DNA from: Wenyingzhuangia marina
Lineage (GTDB): Bacteria; Bacteroidota; Bacteroidia; Flavobacteriales; Flavobacteriaceae
DNA length: 64,000 bases
NCBI RefSeq assembly: GCF_900130035.1
Contig: NZ_FQXQ01000001.1
Span: forward strand, 899,075 to 963,074
Direction: 5' to 3'
Below, piece after piece: positions 27,362 to 36,697 of the stretch (position 1 is the first letter of the stretch; every line of letters begins with the position of its first letter). The translations under genes and the position numbers were made by a program. A model generated the notes under the pieces. It was given only the letters and a program-made list of their open reading frames with translations, made no database searches and was not told the DNA's origin.

Positions 27362-28864
27362 ATGAAATTACACATGAATAAACAAAAGGTAGCTTTTAAA
27401 ATTAGTTTGTTATTTGCTTTTTTTTGTGGAACAGTAGTGTTTTCTCAAAAAAAATCTAAAGGTTTTAAACTTACAGAGGCAAATGTAAGAGCAATGCAAG
27501 CCACTGGTTTTGTAAGATGTGCTACTGTTGAGTATGAAAAAAAATTATCAGAAGAGAATTCTAATAAGGTTTCAGAAGAAGTTTTTGAATCATGGATGTC
27601 TACCAAAGTTGCCCAACTAAAAAAAAGTAGAGCTAATGGGAGAATAGCTGCTCAGGTTTATACCATTCCTGTAGTTATTCATATTGTTCACAATGGTGAT
27701 GAAATAAATACTCTAGGAAATGCAAAGGGAGAAAATATATCAGATGCTCAAGCAAGATCTCAAATAGATATTTTAAATCAAGATTATCGAAGAGTGGCAG
27801 GGACTCCAGGAGGAGTAAATTCTACGGGCAAGGCTGTAGATATTGAAATAAATTTTGTGTTAGCAAAACAAGATCCTGATGGTTTAGAAACAACAGGGAT
27901 TATTAGACATGAAATTATACCCTATACCGATGAGGTATCTAATCCACCTGCAGGACTTGGAAGTTTAGGGGATGGAGGAGCTGATTGGGAATCTTATGCA
28001 GATGTTCAAAAAATGAAAAGAGAGACCCAGTGGGATCCTACAAAATACTTAAATATTTGGACCATTAGAATGGGAGGAGAAACTTTAGAAGATGATGGTT
28101 TGTCTGATTTGTTAGGTTTTGCACAATTCCCTAGTAATTCAGGTTTACAGGGTATAGATGTGATTGGAGGAAGTGCTGCTACCGATGGTGTTGTGATTTC
28201 TTTTCACGCTTTTGGAGCTTGGTCAAAACGAGAAATAAATCCAGAAAATAAACATTCATTTATAATGAATAATCGCTATAACGAAGGAAGAACAACTACA
28301 CATGAAATAGGACATTGGTTGGGTTTAAGACATATTTGGGGAGATACAGATACTTGTGGAAATGATGATTATTGTTTAGATACCCCTAATGCAACAGAGG
28401 AACATTATAGTTGTGATCAAACATATGATACTTGTACGAATGATGGATTAGGAAATGATATGGTTGAAAATTACATGGATTATACCATCGATGGTTGTAT
28501 GGATACTTTTACTCAAAATCAAAAAGATAGAATGTTAACGGTGTTAAATAATTCTCCAAGAAGAGTAGACTTATTAAATTCATCAGCATTGAATATGCCT
28601 TTGTATGGAAGTGATCAGCTAAAAGATTTTGTAGTTGATCCTAATCCTTTTACGGATGTAGTAAAAGTAATTGGAATGGCAGAAGGCTTGGTAAAGTTAT
28701 CAGTATATGATGCATATGGAAAAGAGATGTATACTGAGAATTTTTATGATGTAAAAAAGGTTTTCTCAAAAGAGTTGGATTTTAATCAACTAGCTTCAGG
28801 AATTTATATTGTATTGATTCAGAATGAGGAGAAAAGAATTGTGAAAAAAATAATTAAGCAATAA
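27362..28864 (+). CDS. Secreted M43 (pappalysin-like) metalloprotease with T9SS sorting domain
   Basis: 500 aa: signal peptide (residues 1-28, cleavage near VFSQ), prodomain-like region with VYTIPVVIHIVHN at its end, and catalytic domain with the extended zinc motif HEIGHWLGLRH (about 313-323) and Met-turn region ENYMDYTIDGCMDTFTQNQ. The last ~75 residues form a type IX secretion sorting domain (DPNPFTDVVKVIG, then LVKLSVYDAYGKEM and SGIYIVLI). It is probably exported across the outer membrane and attached or released. An internal ATG at 27374 is an alternative start. Confidence 0.93.
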   Translation: MKLHMNKQKVAFKISLLFAFFCGTVVFSQKKSKGFKLTEANVRAMQATGFVRCATVEYEKKLSEENSNKVSEEVFESWMSTKVAQLKKSRANGRIAAQVYTIPVVIHIVHNGDEINTLGNAKGENISDAQARSQIDILNQDYRRVAGTPGGVNSTGKAVDIEINFVLAKQDPDGLETTGIIRHEIIPYTDEVSNPPAGLGSLGDGGADWESYADVQKMKRETQWDPTKYLNIWTIRMGGETLEDDGLSDLLGFAQFPSNSGLQGIDVIGGSAATDGVVISFHAFGAWSKREINPENKHSFIMNNRYNEGRTTTHEIGHWLGLRHIWGDTDTCGNDDYCLDTPNATEEHYSCDQTYDTCTNDGLGNDMVENYMDYTIDGCMDTFTQNQKDRMLTVLNNSPRRVDLLNSSALNMPLYGSDQLKDFVVDPNPFTDVVKVIGMAEGLVKLSVYDAYGKEMYTENFYDVKKVFSKELDFNQLASGIYIVLIQNEEKRIVKKIIKQ

Positions 28865-28914
28865 AAAACTTGTTTGTTATTAATGATGTCATCAATAACC
28901 TAATATCAAATAAT

Positions 28915-29583
28915 ATGAAATTATATTTAGTTCCTACACCTATTGGAAATTTAGAAGATATGACTTTTAGGGCTATTAAAGTTTTAAAAGAAGTAGATTT
29001 GGTATTGGCAGAAGATACCCGTACAAGCGGAAAGTTGATGAAGCATTATGAAATCAACACTCATATGCAAAGTCATCATATGCATAATGAGCATAAAACA
29101 GTAGAACAAATCGTTCAAAAAATAAAAGGAGGAACTACAGTTGCATTAATTTCAGATGCAGGAACTCCTGCTATTTCTGATCCGGGATTTTTGTTAACTA
29201 GAGCTTGTATCCAAAATGGTATTGAGGTAGATTGTTTGCCCGGAGCAACAGCTTTTGTACCCGCTTTGGTCAATTCAGGATTGCCTAATGAGAAGTTTGT
29301 GTTCGAAGGTTTTTTACCTGTTAAAAAAGGACGTCAAACACGTTTGCAAATTTTAGCTGAAGAAGTAAGAACCATTATTTTATATGAATCTCCACATAAA
29401 TTAGTGAAAACATTAACACATTTGTCAGAATATTTAGGTGCTGATAGGCAAGCTTCTGTTTCTAGAGAATTGACTAAAATGTTTGAGGAAACCCAGCGAG
29501 GAACTTTAACTGAGTTAGTAGCACATTACACTAACAAACCACCCAAAGGAGAAATTGTTTTAGTGGTTGCTGGGAAAGGTTAG
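28915..29583 (+). CDS. rsmI: 16S rRNA (cytidine1402-2'-O)-methyltransferase
   Basis: 222 aa from ATG 28915. SAM-binding and active-site motifs: LYLVPTPIGNLEDMT, LAEDTRTSGKL, LISDAGTPAISDPG, CLPGATAFVPAL and LYESPHKLVKTL. It 2'-O-methylates C1402 in the P-site decoding region. Upstream in-frame TTG codons (28870) were rejected because the family begins at the MKLYLVPTP sequence. Confidence 0.96.
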   Translation: MKLYLVPTPIGNLEDMTFRAIKVLKEVDLVLAEDTRTSGKLMKHYEINTHMQSHHMHNEHKTVEQIVQKIKGGTTVALISDAGTPAISDPGFLLTRACIQNGIEVDCLPGATAFVPALVNSGLPNEKFVFEGFLPVKKGRQTRLQILAEEVRTIILYESPHKLVKTLTHLSEYLGADRQASVSRELTKMFEETQRGTLTELVAHYTNKPPKGEIVLVVAGKG

Positions 29584-29586
29584 CAG

Positions 29587-30405
29587 TTATCTAACATCAA
29601 AAGAGTTAATTAGTCTATCTGTAATTAATTCATAGTCTTCATTTTTTCCTACCCATAAAGCAACTAAGTGAACTACTTTTGTATTATTTTTTGAACAAGT
29701 AATACTTTTAAAATAGATGTCATTTCCATCACTCTTAAAATTTCCTTTTTTAATAAGAGCAGGGTATTGATTGATAAAAGTATCAGAATCTGAATAATAT
29801 AAATCTGTTCCGTTAACTTTATTTAATACTTCAGAAATAGAACCATCAGAACCTGCTTTTAAACTCATGTTTTCTATTGCTTGATTATAATGAACAGCAG
29901 TAAGTACAATACTATAATTAGGATTTTCTGTATAACTATAATTGTTCATTTTTAAAACAAGTTTTTTTACTTCATCAGGTAGTTGAATTTCAGCAGTTTC
30001 TTTTTCTAAAAGATAAGGTGATTCTAAAGAGACCTCTTTGTTAGAAAAATATTGTCTTTTCCAATCTTGCTTTAATAATTCAGAAGCTGGGTAAGCCAAT
30101 TCATGGAAAAAAGAGTATAATTTAGACCCCTGTTGTTTTCCAAAATAAGCACCAATTAAAGAGCAAATCACAATAAATGTAATCTGTAATATTTTTTTTA
30201 GACTTATCTTTTTTGATTTGGGTTTTGTAGTTTGTTTAGTTACGCCTACTGTGTTTTTATAGTCCTCAAGATTTTTATTAGGATATTTTTGTTGCCAAGC
30301 CTTAAAGTTGTTTGGTATTTTTTTACCACAAGCATCACAAAATATCTGATATTCAGATTTTATAGGATTAAAATGATGGCAACTTTCACATTTAATAAAT
30401 TTCAT
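29587..30405 (-). CDS. Zinc-ribbon plus membrane-helix protein of unknown function
   Basis: 272 aa. The N-terminal zinc ribbon is C-x2-C...C-x2-C (KCESCHHFNP, then IFCDACGKKIP). A basic linker precedes one membrane helix (about residues 70-92, ILQITFIVICSLIGAYFG). The C-terminal ~180 residues would be outside the cytoplasm and contain no motif I recognise. This domain order resembles small bacterial sensor or assembly proteins. Single gene, convergent with rsmI; no family assigned. Confidence 0.75.
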   Translation of the reverse strand: MKFIKCESCHHFNPIKSEYQIFCDACGKKIPNNFKAWQQKYPNKNLEDYKNTVGVTKQTTKPKSKKISLKKILQITFIVICSLIGAYFGKQQGSKLYSFFHELAYPASELLKQDWKRQYFSNKEVSLESPYLLEKETAEIQLPDEVKKLVLKMNNYSYTENPNYSIVLTAVHYNQAIENMSLKAGSDGSISEVLNKVNGTDLYYSDSDTFINQYPALIKKGNFKSDGNDIYFKSITCSKNNTKVVHLVALWVGKNEDYELITDRLINSFDVR

Positions 30406-30697
30406 GAGTTTGGTTTGGGTATGATAAAGATAAGCATTGCAATTTTATGATAAAAAAGAATTTTAGAGTTCAGAAAAAAATAATCAATCAGCCCAGTAAA
30501 ACAAGTGTTTCTTCTGATTTTATTATAAATTGTTGCTTTTGTTATAGAGTGTTTAAACTTTCGATTTGTTTATTTTGGGTATCGTAATAATTTAGAGGGA
30601 GTCTAATTGGTTATCCTTGCTTTTTTTGTAAATTTGCCGACCTGTAATTCATTGAATTGCAACCATAACAGAAAACAATAAATAAGTCGAAAACAAT
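30406..30697. other. Non-coding gap upstream of leuC
   Basis: About 290 nt of AT-rich DNA between the zinc-ribbon gene and leuC. I see one convincing promoter (30607-30636). No riboswitch, leader-peptide attenuator or stable hairpin was recognised. Confidence 0.5.
30607..30636 (+). promoter_or_regulatory. Promoter of the leuCD transcript
   Basis: TTGG at 30607-30610, 18 nt, TAAATTTG at 30629-30636, an exact TAnnTTTG match. The predicted start near 30641 gives a leader of about 57 nt. Confidence 0.55.
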
Positions 30698-32110
30698 ATG
30701 GCAACAACATTATTTGACAAAGTTTGGGATTCACATGTCGTACGTCACGTACAAGACGGACCGGATGTGTTTTTTATCGACCGTCATTTTATCCATGAAG
30801 TTACGAGTCCAGTAGCATTTTTAGGATTAGAAAGTAGAGGAAACAGTGTATTGTACCCAGAGCGTACTTTTGCTACTGCAGATCACAACACACCAACAAT
30901 TAACCAACACTTACCTGTTGAAGATGCATTATCTGCAAACCAGTTAGATGCTTTAGAAAGAAATGCAAAAAAGCATGGAATTTCTCACTGGGGATTAGGA
31001 GATATTAACAATGGTATTGTTCACGTTGTAGGACCTGAAAACGGAATTACATTGCCTGGAGCAACTATTGTTTGTGGAGATTCACATACTTCTACTCACG
31101 GTGCATTTGGAGCCATTGCTTTTGGTATTGGTACTTCTGAAGTAGAAATGGTATTGTCTACTCAATGTATTATGCAATCTAAGCCTAAGAAAATGCGTAT
31201 CAACGTAAACGGAAAATTAGGTTTAGGAGTAACACCTAAAGATGTTGCTTTGTATATTATTTCTAAGCAAACTACTTCTGGTGCTACAGGTTACTTTGTA
31301 GAATATGCAGGAGATGTATTTGAAGATATGACTATGGAAGGTCGTATGACTGTGTGTAACTTATCTATTGAGATGGGTGCTCGTGGTGGTATGATTGCTC
31401 CAGATCAAAAAACATATGACTATATAGCTGGTCGTGCTCAGACTCCTAAAGGAGCTGATTGGGATAAAGCTATGGAATACTGGAAAACATTAAAGACTGA
31501 TGAAGGTGCAACTTTTGATGCAGAATTTAACTACGATGCAGCAGATATTGAACCAATGATTACTTACGGAACAAACCCAGGAATGGGAATGGGAGTAACT
31601 AAAGATATTCCTACTGCTGAATCTGTAAAAGGTGGAGTAGAAACTTATAGAAAATCTTTAGGTTATATGGATTTCCATGAAGGAGATTCTATGATTGGTA
31701 AAAAGATTGATTTTGTATTCTTAGGATCTTGTACTAACGGACGTATAGAAGACTTTAGAGCTTTCTGTTCAGTAGTAAAAGGACGTAAAAAAGCAGATCA
31801 TGTTACTGCTTGGTTGGTTCCAGGATCTCACAAAGTAGTAGATCAAATTAAAGAAGAAGGATTAGATAAAATAATTACTGAAGCAGGTTTTGTGTTAAGA
31901 GAGCCAGGATGTTCAGCTTGTTTAGCAATGAACGATGATAAAATTCCAGCTGGGAAATTATCAGTTTCTACTTCTAACCGTAACTTCGAAGGACGTCAAG
32001 GACCAGGATCTAGAACTTTATTAGCTTCTCCATTAGTAGCTGCAGCTTCTGCTGTTGAAGGTGTGGTGACTGACCCAAGAACAATCTTAACTGCTAACGC
32101 TAACGCTTAA
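30698..32110 (+). CDS. leuC: 3-isopropylmalate dehydratase large subunit
   Basis: 470 aa aconitase-family subunit. [23 protein letters not shown] is the substrate and cluster region, and the [4Fe-4S] ligands include the cysteines of GSCTNGR and CSACLAMN. With LeuD it isomerises 2- to 3-isopropylmalate. leuD follows after 13 nt. The [16 protein letters not shown]-terminus matches the family. Confidence 0.98.
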   Translation: MATTLFDKVWDSHVVRHVQDGPDVFFIDRHFIHEVTSPVAFLGLESRGNSVLYPERTFATADHNTPTINQHLPVEDALSANQLDALERNAKKHGISHWGLGDINNGIVHVVGPENGITLPGATIVCGDSHTSTHGAFGAIAFGIGTSEVEMVLSTQCIMQSKPKKMRINVNGKLGLGVTPKDVALYIISKQTTSGATGYFVEYAGDVFEDMTMEGRMTVCNLSIEMGARGGMIAPDQKTYDYIAGRAQTPKGADWDKAMEYWKTLKTDEGATFDAEFNYDAADIEPMITYGTNPGMGMGVTKDIPTAESVKGGVETYRKSLGYMDFHEGDSMIGKKIDFVFLGSCTNGRIEDFRAFCSVVKGRKKADHVTAWLVPGSHKVVDQIKEEGLDKIITEAGFVLREPGCSACLAMNDDKIPAGKLSVSTSNRNFEGRQGPGSRTLLASPLVAAASAVEGVVTDPRTILTANANA

Positions 32111-32123
32111 AAAATAGAATACA

Positions 32124-32723
32124 ATGGCTTACGATAAATTTGAAGTATTAACAAGTACAGCTTATCCACTACCAATTGAGAACGTGGATACAGATCAAAT
32201 CATTCCTGCTCGTTTCTTAAAAGCAACTGAGCGTGTAGATTTTGATATTAACTTTTTCCGTGATTGGAGATTTAACGCAGATGGAACTCCTAAAGTAGAT
32301 TTTCCATTAAACAAAGATATTTATGCAGGATCTAAAATTTTAGTAGGAGGACGTAACTTCGGTTCAGGTTCTTCTAGAGAGCATGCAGCTTGGTCTGTAT
32401 ACGATTTTGGATTACGTTGTGTAATTTCATCTGAGTTTGCAGATATCTTTAAAAACAACTGTTTAAATGTAGGGGTATTGCCTGTACAAGTATCAGCTGA
32501 ATTTGCAGATAAGTTATTTGCAGCAATTGAGGCAGATCCTAAAACAGAAATTAAAGTAGATTTACCAAATCAAACAGTTACTTTGTTAGCAACTGGAGAG
32601 TCTGAATCTTTTGACATCAATCTTTACAAAAAAGATAACATGTTAAACGGTTTTGATGATATCGATTATTTAAAAAACATTGAAGGAGAAATTACTGAAT
32701 TTGCAAGTAAAAGACCTTTCTAG
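32124..32723 (+). CDS. leuD: 3-isopropylmalate dehydratase small subunit
   Basis: 199 aa swivelling-domain partner of LeuC. VDTDQIIPARFLK at the N-terminus and GGRNFGSGSSREHAAW (about residues 73-88) are the hallmark segments. Co-transcribed with leuC; a terminator-like hairpin follows 40 nt downstream. Confidence 0.97.
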   Translation: MAYDKFEVLTSTAYPLPIENVDTDQIIPARFLKATERVDFDINFFRDWRFNADGTPKVDFPLNKDIYAGSKILVGGRNFGSGSSREHAAWSVYDFGLRCVISSEFADIFKNNCLNVGVLPVQVSAEFADKLFAAIEADPKTEIKVDLPNQTVTLLATGESESFDINLYKKDNMLNGFDDIDYLKNIEGEITEFASKRPF

Positions 32724-32761
32724 ATAGATGTTTCTTTAAAAAGAGAACATTCTTTATAATT

Positions 32762-32806
32762 TTAAAAGCGTTTCACTTAATTGTGAAACGCTTTTTTTAT
32801 CTTTGC
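32762..32806 (+). terminator. Terminator after leuD, with a promoter -7 element in its tail
   Basis: AAAAGCGTTTCAC-TTAATT-GTGAAACGCTTTTTTT (32764-32798) is a good terminator. The next bases, TATCTTTG at 32799-32806, match TAnnTTTG, so transcription may stop and restart here for leuA-like and leuB. Confidence 0.7.
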
Positions 32807-32893
32807 CTTCCGTGTTTTTTAGGGAGCTTTTTAAATAAACTGATTGTAAATCAGACTTTAAAAAATAAAAGCCTTAAAAATTAGCTTTAGATC

Positions 32894-34411
32894 ATGAGCA
32901 GAAAGAAAATAGAAATAATGGATACTACACTTCGTGATGGTGAACAAACCTCAGGAGTGTCTTTTGCAGCAAATGAAAAACTTACAATTGCTCAATTATT
33001 ATTAGAAGAATTAAAAGTAGATCGTATTGAAATTGCCTCGGCACGTGTGTCTCAAGGAGAATTTAATGCGGTTAAAAATATTACAGATTGGGCACGTGAA
33101 AACGGTCACATCAATAAAATTGAAGTGTTGACTTTTGTTGACAAAGGAACATCTATTCAGTGGATGATTGAAGCTGGTGCAAAAGTGCAAAACTTGTTAA
33201 CTAAAGGTTCTATGAATCATTTAGAACATCAGTTAAGAAAAACACCTGAGCAGCATTTTTCTGAAATTGCCGAATCTGTAAAACAAGCTTACGAGAAAGG
33301 GATTGAAACCAATGTGTATTTAGAAGATTGGTCTAATGGAATGCGTAATTCTAGAGAGTATGTCTATCAATATTTAGATTTTATAGTTACACAACCTGTA
33401 AAAAGAGTAATGTTGCCAGATACTTTAGGAATTTTAACGCCTCAAGAATCTTTTGATTATATCAAAGAAATTAAAGATAAATATCCAACCTTACATGTAG
33501 ATTTTCACTGTCATAACGATTATGATTTAAGTGTTGCCAATGCCATGGAAGCTATTAAAGGAGGAACAGATGGCTTGCATTTAACATTAAACGGAATGGG
33601 AGAGCGTGCAGGAAATGCACCTTTGGCCAGTGTGGTTGCAGTAGTGAATGATTTTATGCCAGATTATTTGGTTGAGGTAAATGAGAAAGCTTTATACAAA
33701 GTAAGTAAAATGGTAGAAGCTTTTTCTGGATTTAAAATTCCGGAAAGTAAACCTATTGTGGGGGAAAATGTATTTACCCAAACAGCAGGAATTCATGCTG
33801 ATGGAGATAATAAAAAGAATTTATATTACAATGATTTGTTGCCTAAGCGTTTTGGACGTAAGCGTAAATATGCTTTAGGGAAAACATCAGGGAAAGCCAA
33901 TATTCAAAAAAACTTACAAGATTTAGGATTGAGTCTAAATGATGAAGAGTTAAAGTTGGTAACACAAAGAGTAATTGAATTAGGAGATAAAAAAGAATTG
34001 GTGACTCAAAATGATTTGCCATATATTATTTCTGATGTACTAAATTCAAATACCATTGCAGAAAAAGTTAAGGTAGAAGCTTACGTATTAACACATGCAA
34101 AAGGACTAAAACCATCTACAACTGTTTCTGTTTCTTTTGAAGGAGAAATTGTTGAAGAAAGTGCAAGTGGAGATGGTCAATATGATGCATTTATCAGAGC
34201 ATTACGCAAAATTTATGATAAAAAAGGATTAGTTTTGCCAACGCTAACAGATTATGCTGTACGTATTCCACCAGGTTCTAATTCAGATGCATTGTGTGAA
34301 ACAGTTATTACTTGGAGCTTAAACGGAAAAGAATATAAAACGCGTGGTTTAGATTCAGATCAAACAGTATCTGCAATTATGGCTACTGAAAAAATGTTGA
34401 ACATTATATAA
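32894..34411 (+). CDS. LeuA-type acyl-CoA/2-oxoacid condensing enzyme (alpha-isopropylmalate/citramalate synthase family)
   Basis: 505 aa. The HMGL-like TIM barrel starts with IMDTTLRDGEQTSGVSF; the metal site includes the D of that motif and the HCHND segment near residue 204 (VDFHCHNDYDLSVANA). The C-terminal ~130 residues form a LeuA regulatory-type domain ending with LRALRKIYDKKG and LNGKEYKTRGLDSDQT. The barrel is divergent from standard LeuA (short loops, distinct IASARVSQGE signature), as in the second LeuA-like protein of many Bacteroidetes. It could be a citramalate or 2-isopropylmalate synthase. Position between leuCD and leuB supports chain elongation. Confidence 0.8.
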   Translation: MSRKKIEIMDTTLRDGEQTSGVSFAANEKLTIAQLLLEELKVDRIEIASARVSQGEFNAVKNITDWARENGHINKIEVLTFVDKGTSIQWMIEAGAKVQNLLTKGSMNHLEHQLRKTPEQHFSEIAESVKQAYEKGIETNVYLEDWSNGMRNSREYVYQYLDFIVTQPVKRVMLPDTLGILTPQESFDYIKEIKDKYPTLHVDFHCHNDYDLSVANAMEAIKGGTDGLHLTLNGMGERAGNAPLASVVAVVNDFMPDYLVEVNEKALYKVSKMVEAFSGFKIPESKPIVGENVFTQTAGIHADGDNKKNLYYNDLLPKRFGRKRKYALGKTSGKANIQKNLQDLGLSLNDEELKLVTQRVIELGDKKELVTQNDLPYIISDVLNSNTIAEKVKVEAYVLTHAKGLKPSTTVSVSFEGEIVEESASGDGQYDAFIRALRKIYDKKGLVLPTLTDYAVRIPPGSNSDALCETVITWSLNGKEYKTRGLDSDQTVSAIMATEKMLNII

Positions 34412-34451
34412 TCAAATGTCATGTGTATCATGACGACATAAATATTACAAA

Positions 34452-35507
34452 ATGAAATTAAACATTGCATTATTAGCTGGTGACGGAATTGGACCAGAAG
34501 TAATTGATCAGGCAGTAAAAGTTTCTGATGCAGTTGCAGCAAAATTTGGACATGAAATAACTTGGAAACCAGCCTTAACAGGGGCTGCTGCTATTGATGC
34601 AGTTGGAGAGCCTTATCCAGATGAAACTCACGAGATTTGTGCTGCTTCTGATGCTGTTTTATTTGGTGCTATTGGTCACCCAAAATATGACAATGATCCT
34701 TCTGCACCAGTTCGTCCGGAGCAAGGATTGTTAAAAATGAGAAAAAAATTAGGATTGTTTGCTAACGTACGTCCTACTTTTACTTTTCCATCTTTATTAG
34801 ATAAATCTCCTTTAAAAAGAGAGCGTATTGAAGGAACTGATTTGGTTTTCTTACGTGAATTAACTGGAGGAATTTACTTTGGTGAAAAAGGAAGAAGAGA
34901 TGGTGGAGACACTGCTTTTGACAACTGTGTATACACAAGAGAAGAAGTACAACGTTTGGCTAAAAAAGGTTTTGAATTAGCAATGACTCGTTCTAAAAAA
35001 TTATGTTGTGTGGATAAAGCCAACGTATTAGAAACGTCTCGTTTATGGAGAGAAACTGTACAAGCGATGGAAAAAGATTATCCAGAAGTAACTGTTGCTT
35101 ATGAGTTTGTTGATGCAGTAGCAATGCGTTTGGTACAATGGCCTAACTCTTACGATGTATTAATTACTGAAAACTTATTTGGAGATATTTTAACTGATGA
35201 GGCTTCTGTAATTTCAGGATCTATGGGATTAATGCCATCTGCTTCTATGGGAGCTGATATTGCTTTATTCGAGCCTATTCATGGTTCTTATCCACAAGCT
35301 ACTGGATTAAACATTGCAAACCCAATGGCAACTATTTTATCTGCTGCTATGATGTTTGAAAACTTTGGATTGCAAGAAGAAGGTGCTGCTATTAGAGCTG
35401 CAGTTAACAAAGCTTTAGAAGAAGGTTATGTTACTGAGGATTTAGCTAATGGAGGTAAATCTTACGGAACTAAAGAAGTTGGAGATTGGTTAGCTGCTCA
35501 AATCTAA
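34452..35507 (+). CDS. leuB: 3-isopropylmalate dehydrogenase
   Basis: 351 aa. Starts [33 protein letters not shown] (substrate), [15 protein letters not shown], and the Mg2+-binding [18 protein letters not shown] region are intact. [18 protein letters not shown] carries the nucleotide-binding residues. It oxidises and decarboxylates 3-isopropylmalate with NAD+. It lies 40 nt after the LeuA-like gene; the spacer has a small hairpin (ATGTCATG...CATGACGACAT). Confidence 0.98.
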   Translation: MKLNIALLAGDGIGPEVIDQAVKVSDAVAAKFGHEITWKPALTGAAAIDAVGEPYPDETHEICAASDAVLFGAIGHPKYDNDPSAPVRPEQGLLKMRKKLGLFANVRPTFTFPSLLDKSPLKRERIEGTDLVFLRELTGGIYFGEKGRRDGGDTAFDNCVYTREEVQRLAKKGFELAMTRSKKLCCVDKANVLETSRLWRETVQAMEKDYPEVTVAYEFVDAVAMRLVQWPNSYDVLITENLFGDILTDEASVISGSMGLMPSASMGADIALFEPIHGSYPQATGLNIANPMATILSAAMMFENFGLQEEGAAIRAAVNKALEEGYVTEDLANGGKSYGTKEVGDWLAAQI

Positions 35508-35527
35508 TCACATTTCTATAGAAATAT

Positions 35528-35562
35528 AAAAAAGGCCATCTTGTACAAGATGGTCTTTTTTT
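35528..35562. terminator. Terminator after leuB
   Basis: AAAAAAGGCCATCTTG-TACAAGATGGTCTTTTTTT, a long near-palindromic stem with one G-U pair. The opposing gene ends at 35567, so it probably serves both strands. Confidence 0.85.
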
Positions 35563-35566
35563 ATAG

Positions 35567-36670
35567 TTATTTATTGGTTTCTAAGGCTAATTCTGTAATC
35601 TTTTTATATAAGATTTCATATTCTAACAACAATGATGTTGTGTATCCATCACACCTTGTTCGGAGACCTAAAAAATGAGAGATTTTGTATTTCTGCATTT
35701 TCCTAGCCCATAGTTTTGGAATCATTAATGGAATGGATGTGTAAAAATAGTTTGTGTTATTAAGCACATCTTTTAATTGATAGCGAAGTTTTCGATTTGG
35801 CTTTATTCCTAAATTTAATAAAGAGGTATGATAGAATACTTCATCAATAAAAGATTGAGGTTTTTTAAGAATGGTTTTGATATCATCAATTAAAATAATT
35901 CTTAAAATAGATAACAAATGATGCTTATCTGTTGTCTTAATCAACCTACTGTAGTGATAGCAAATTTGTGCCGTTGTAGGGTAACAAGGAGATATTAAAT
36001 AAGGGTAATTTACATAATCTTTAGAGGTAACCGTTCTTAATAGATAACTAATAGAATCTTTATCTTGTTTACAAACTTTAAGTTTGTTTTTAGAGGACCA
36101 TAAAAGGATATTTGTTAATACACAAGCATCTGTTTCAATGGGCATTTTTTTTCCAAAATAAACAGCATAAGTTCTTAAATTCTTGTATTGGGTTCTTTTA
36201 TGAAAATTCCATTGTAAAGTTCCATTAGCATGTTTAATTAGTTTTTCTTTTAACCATTCATGTTTTTTTTTCTTAGGATCGGTTAAGTAAATGTACACGG
36301 TGTCATCAGCATCATCGGCAAGTTTAAAAAAGTTAAAATGCTGCATTACTTTTCCATTTGGAAAAAAATCCATCGGATCGGTTTTAAAAAAATTATAGGT
36401 TTTTCCACCTTTAAAATTTTTAAAATAAGGGTAACAGTTAATTACTTGTTCAGTAATATCATCAACAATAGGTTTTAAGTTATTTGGTATTGATGGATAT
36501 AGTTCTTTTAAGGTAAAAATAATAGCACTAGAGAAAAAGATGTTTTCATCTTCTCTAGAATAAGGAACCAAAGAGTGGAGTCTTTGTGAGGCAAAAATTC
36601 CTTTAAGATAACCTTTGGCTATTCCTTCTTTTTGTTGTTGTGCTAAATTTTTTAAAAGATTACTAATCAA
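35567..36670 (-). CDS. Orphan protein with a class II terpene cyclase-like DxDD motif
   Basis: 367 aa, no signal peptide or clear membrane helix. Residues 117-124 read LADDADDT; D120-A-D122-D123 matches the DxDD catalytic-acid motif of class II terpene/squalene cyclases, with the following T as is common. ETDACVLTNILLW (179-191) resembles the vNANVL segment of bacterial alpha/alpha-barrel proteins of this type. The protein is far shorter than squalene-hopene cyclase, and I see no repeated QW motif. It might be a single-domain barrel protein rather than an authentic cyclase. Neighbour: an EEP hydrolase gene 27 nt upstream. Function unassigned. Confidence 0.7.
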   Translation of the reverse strand: MISNLLKNLAQQQKEGIAKGYLKGIFASQRLHSLVPYSREDENIFFSSAIIFTLKELYPSIPNNLKPIVDDITEQVINCYPYFKNFKGGKTYNFFKTDPMDFFPNGKVMQHFNFFKLADDADDTVYIYLTDPKKKKHEWLKEKLIKHANGTLQWNFHKRTQYKNLRTYAVYFGKKMPIETDACVLTNILLWSSKNKLKVCKQDKDSISYLLRTVTSKDYVNYPYLISPCYPTTAQICYHYSRLIKTTDKHHLLSILRIILIDDIKTILKKPQSFIDEVFYHTSLLNLGIKPNRKLRYQLKDVLNNTNYFYTSIPLMIPKLWARKMQKYKISHFLGLRTRCDGYTTSLLLEYEILYKKITELALETNK

Positions 36671-36697
36671 ATTTATTCCGTTTGTATTAAAAGTACA

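Noticed and set aside
30406..30697. Leucine leader-peptide attenuator before leuC
   Set aside because: No short frame with a Leu run and no terminator/antiterminator pair were found.
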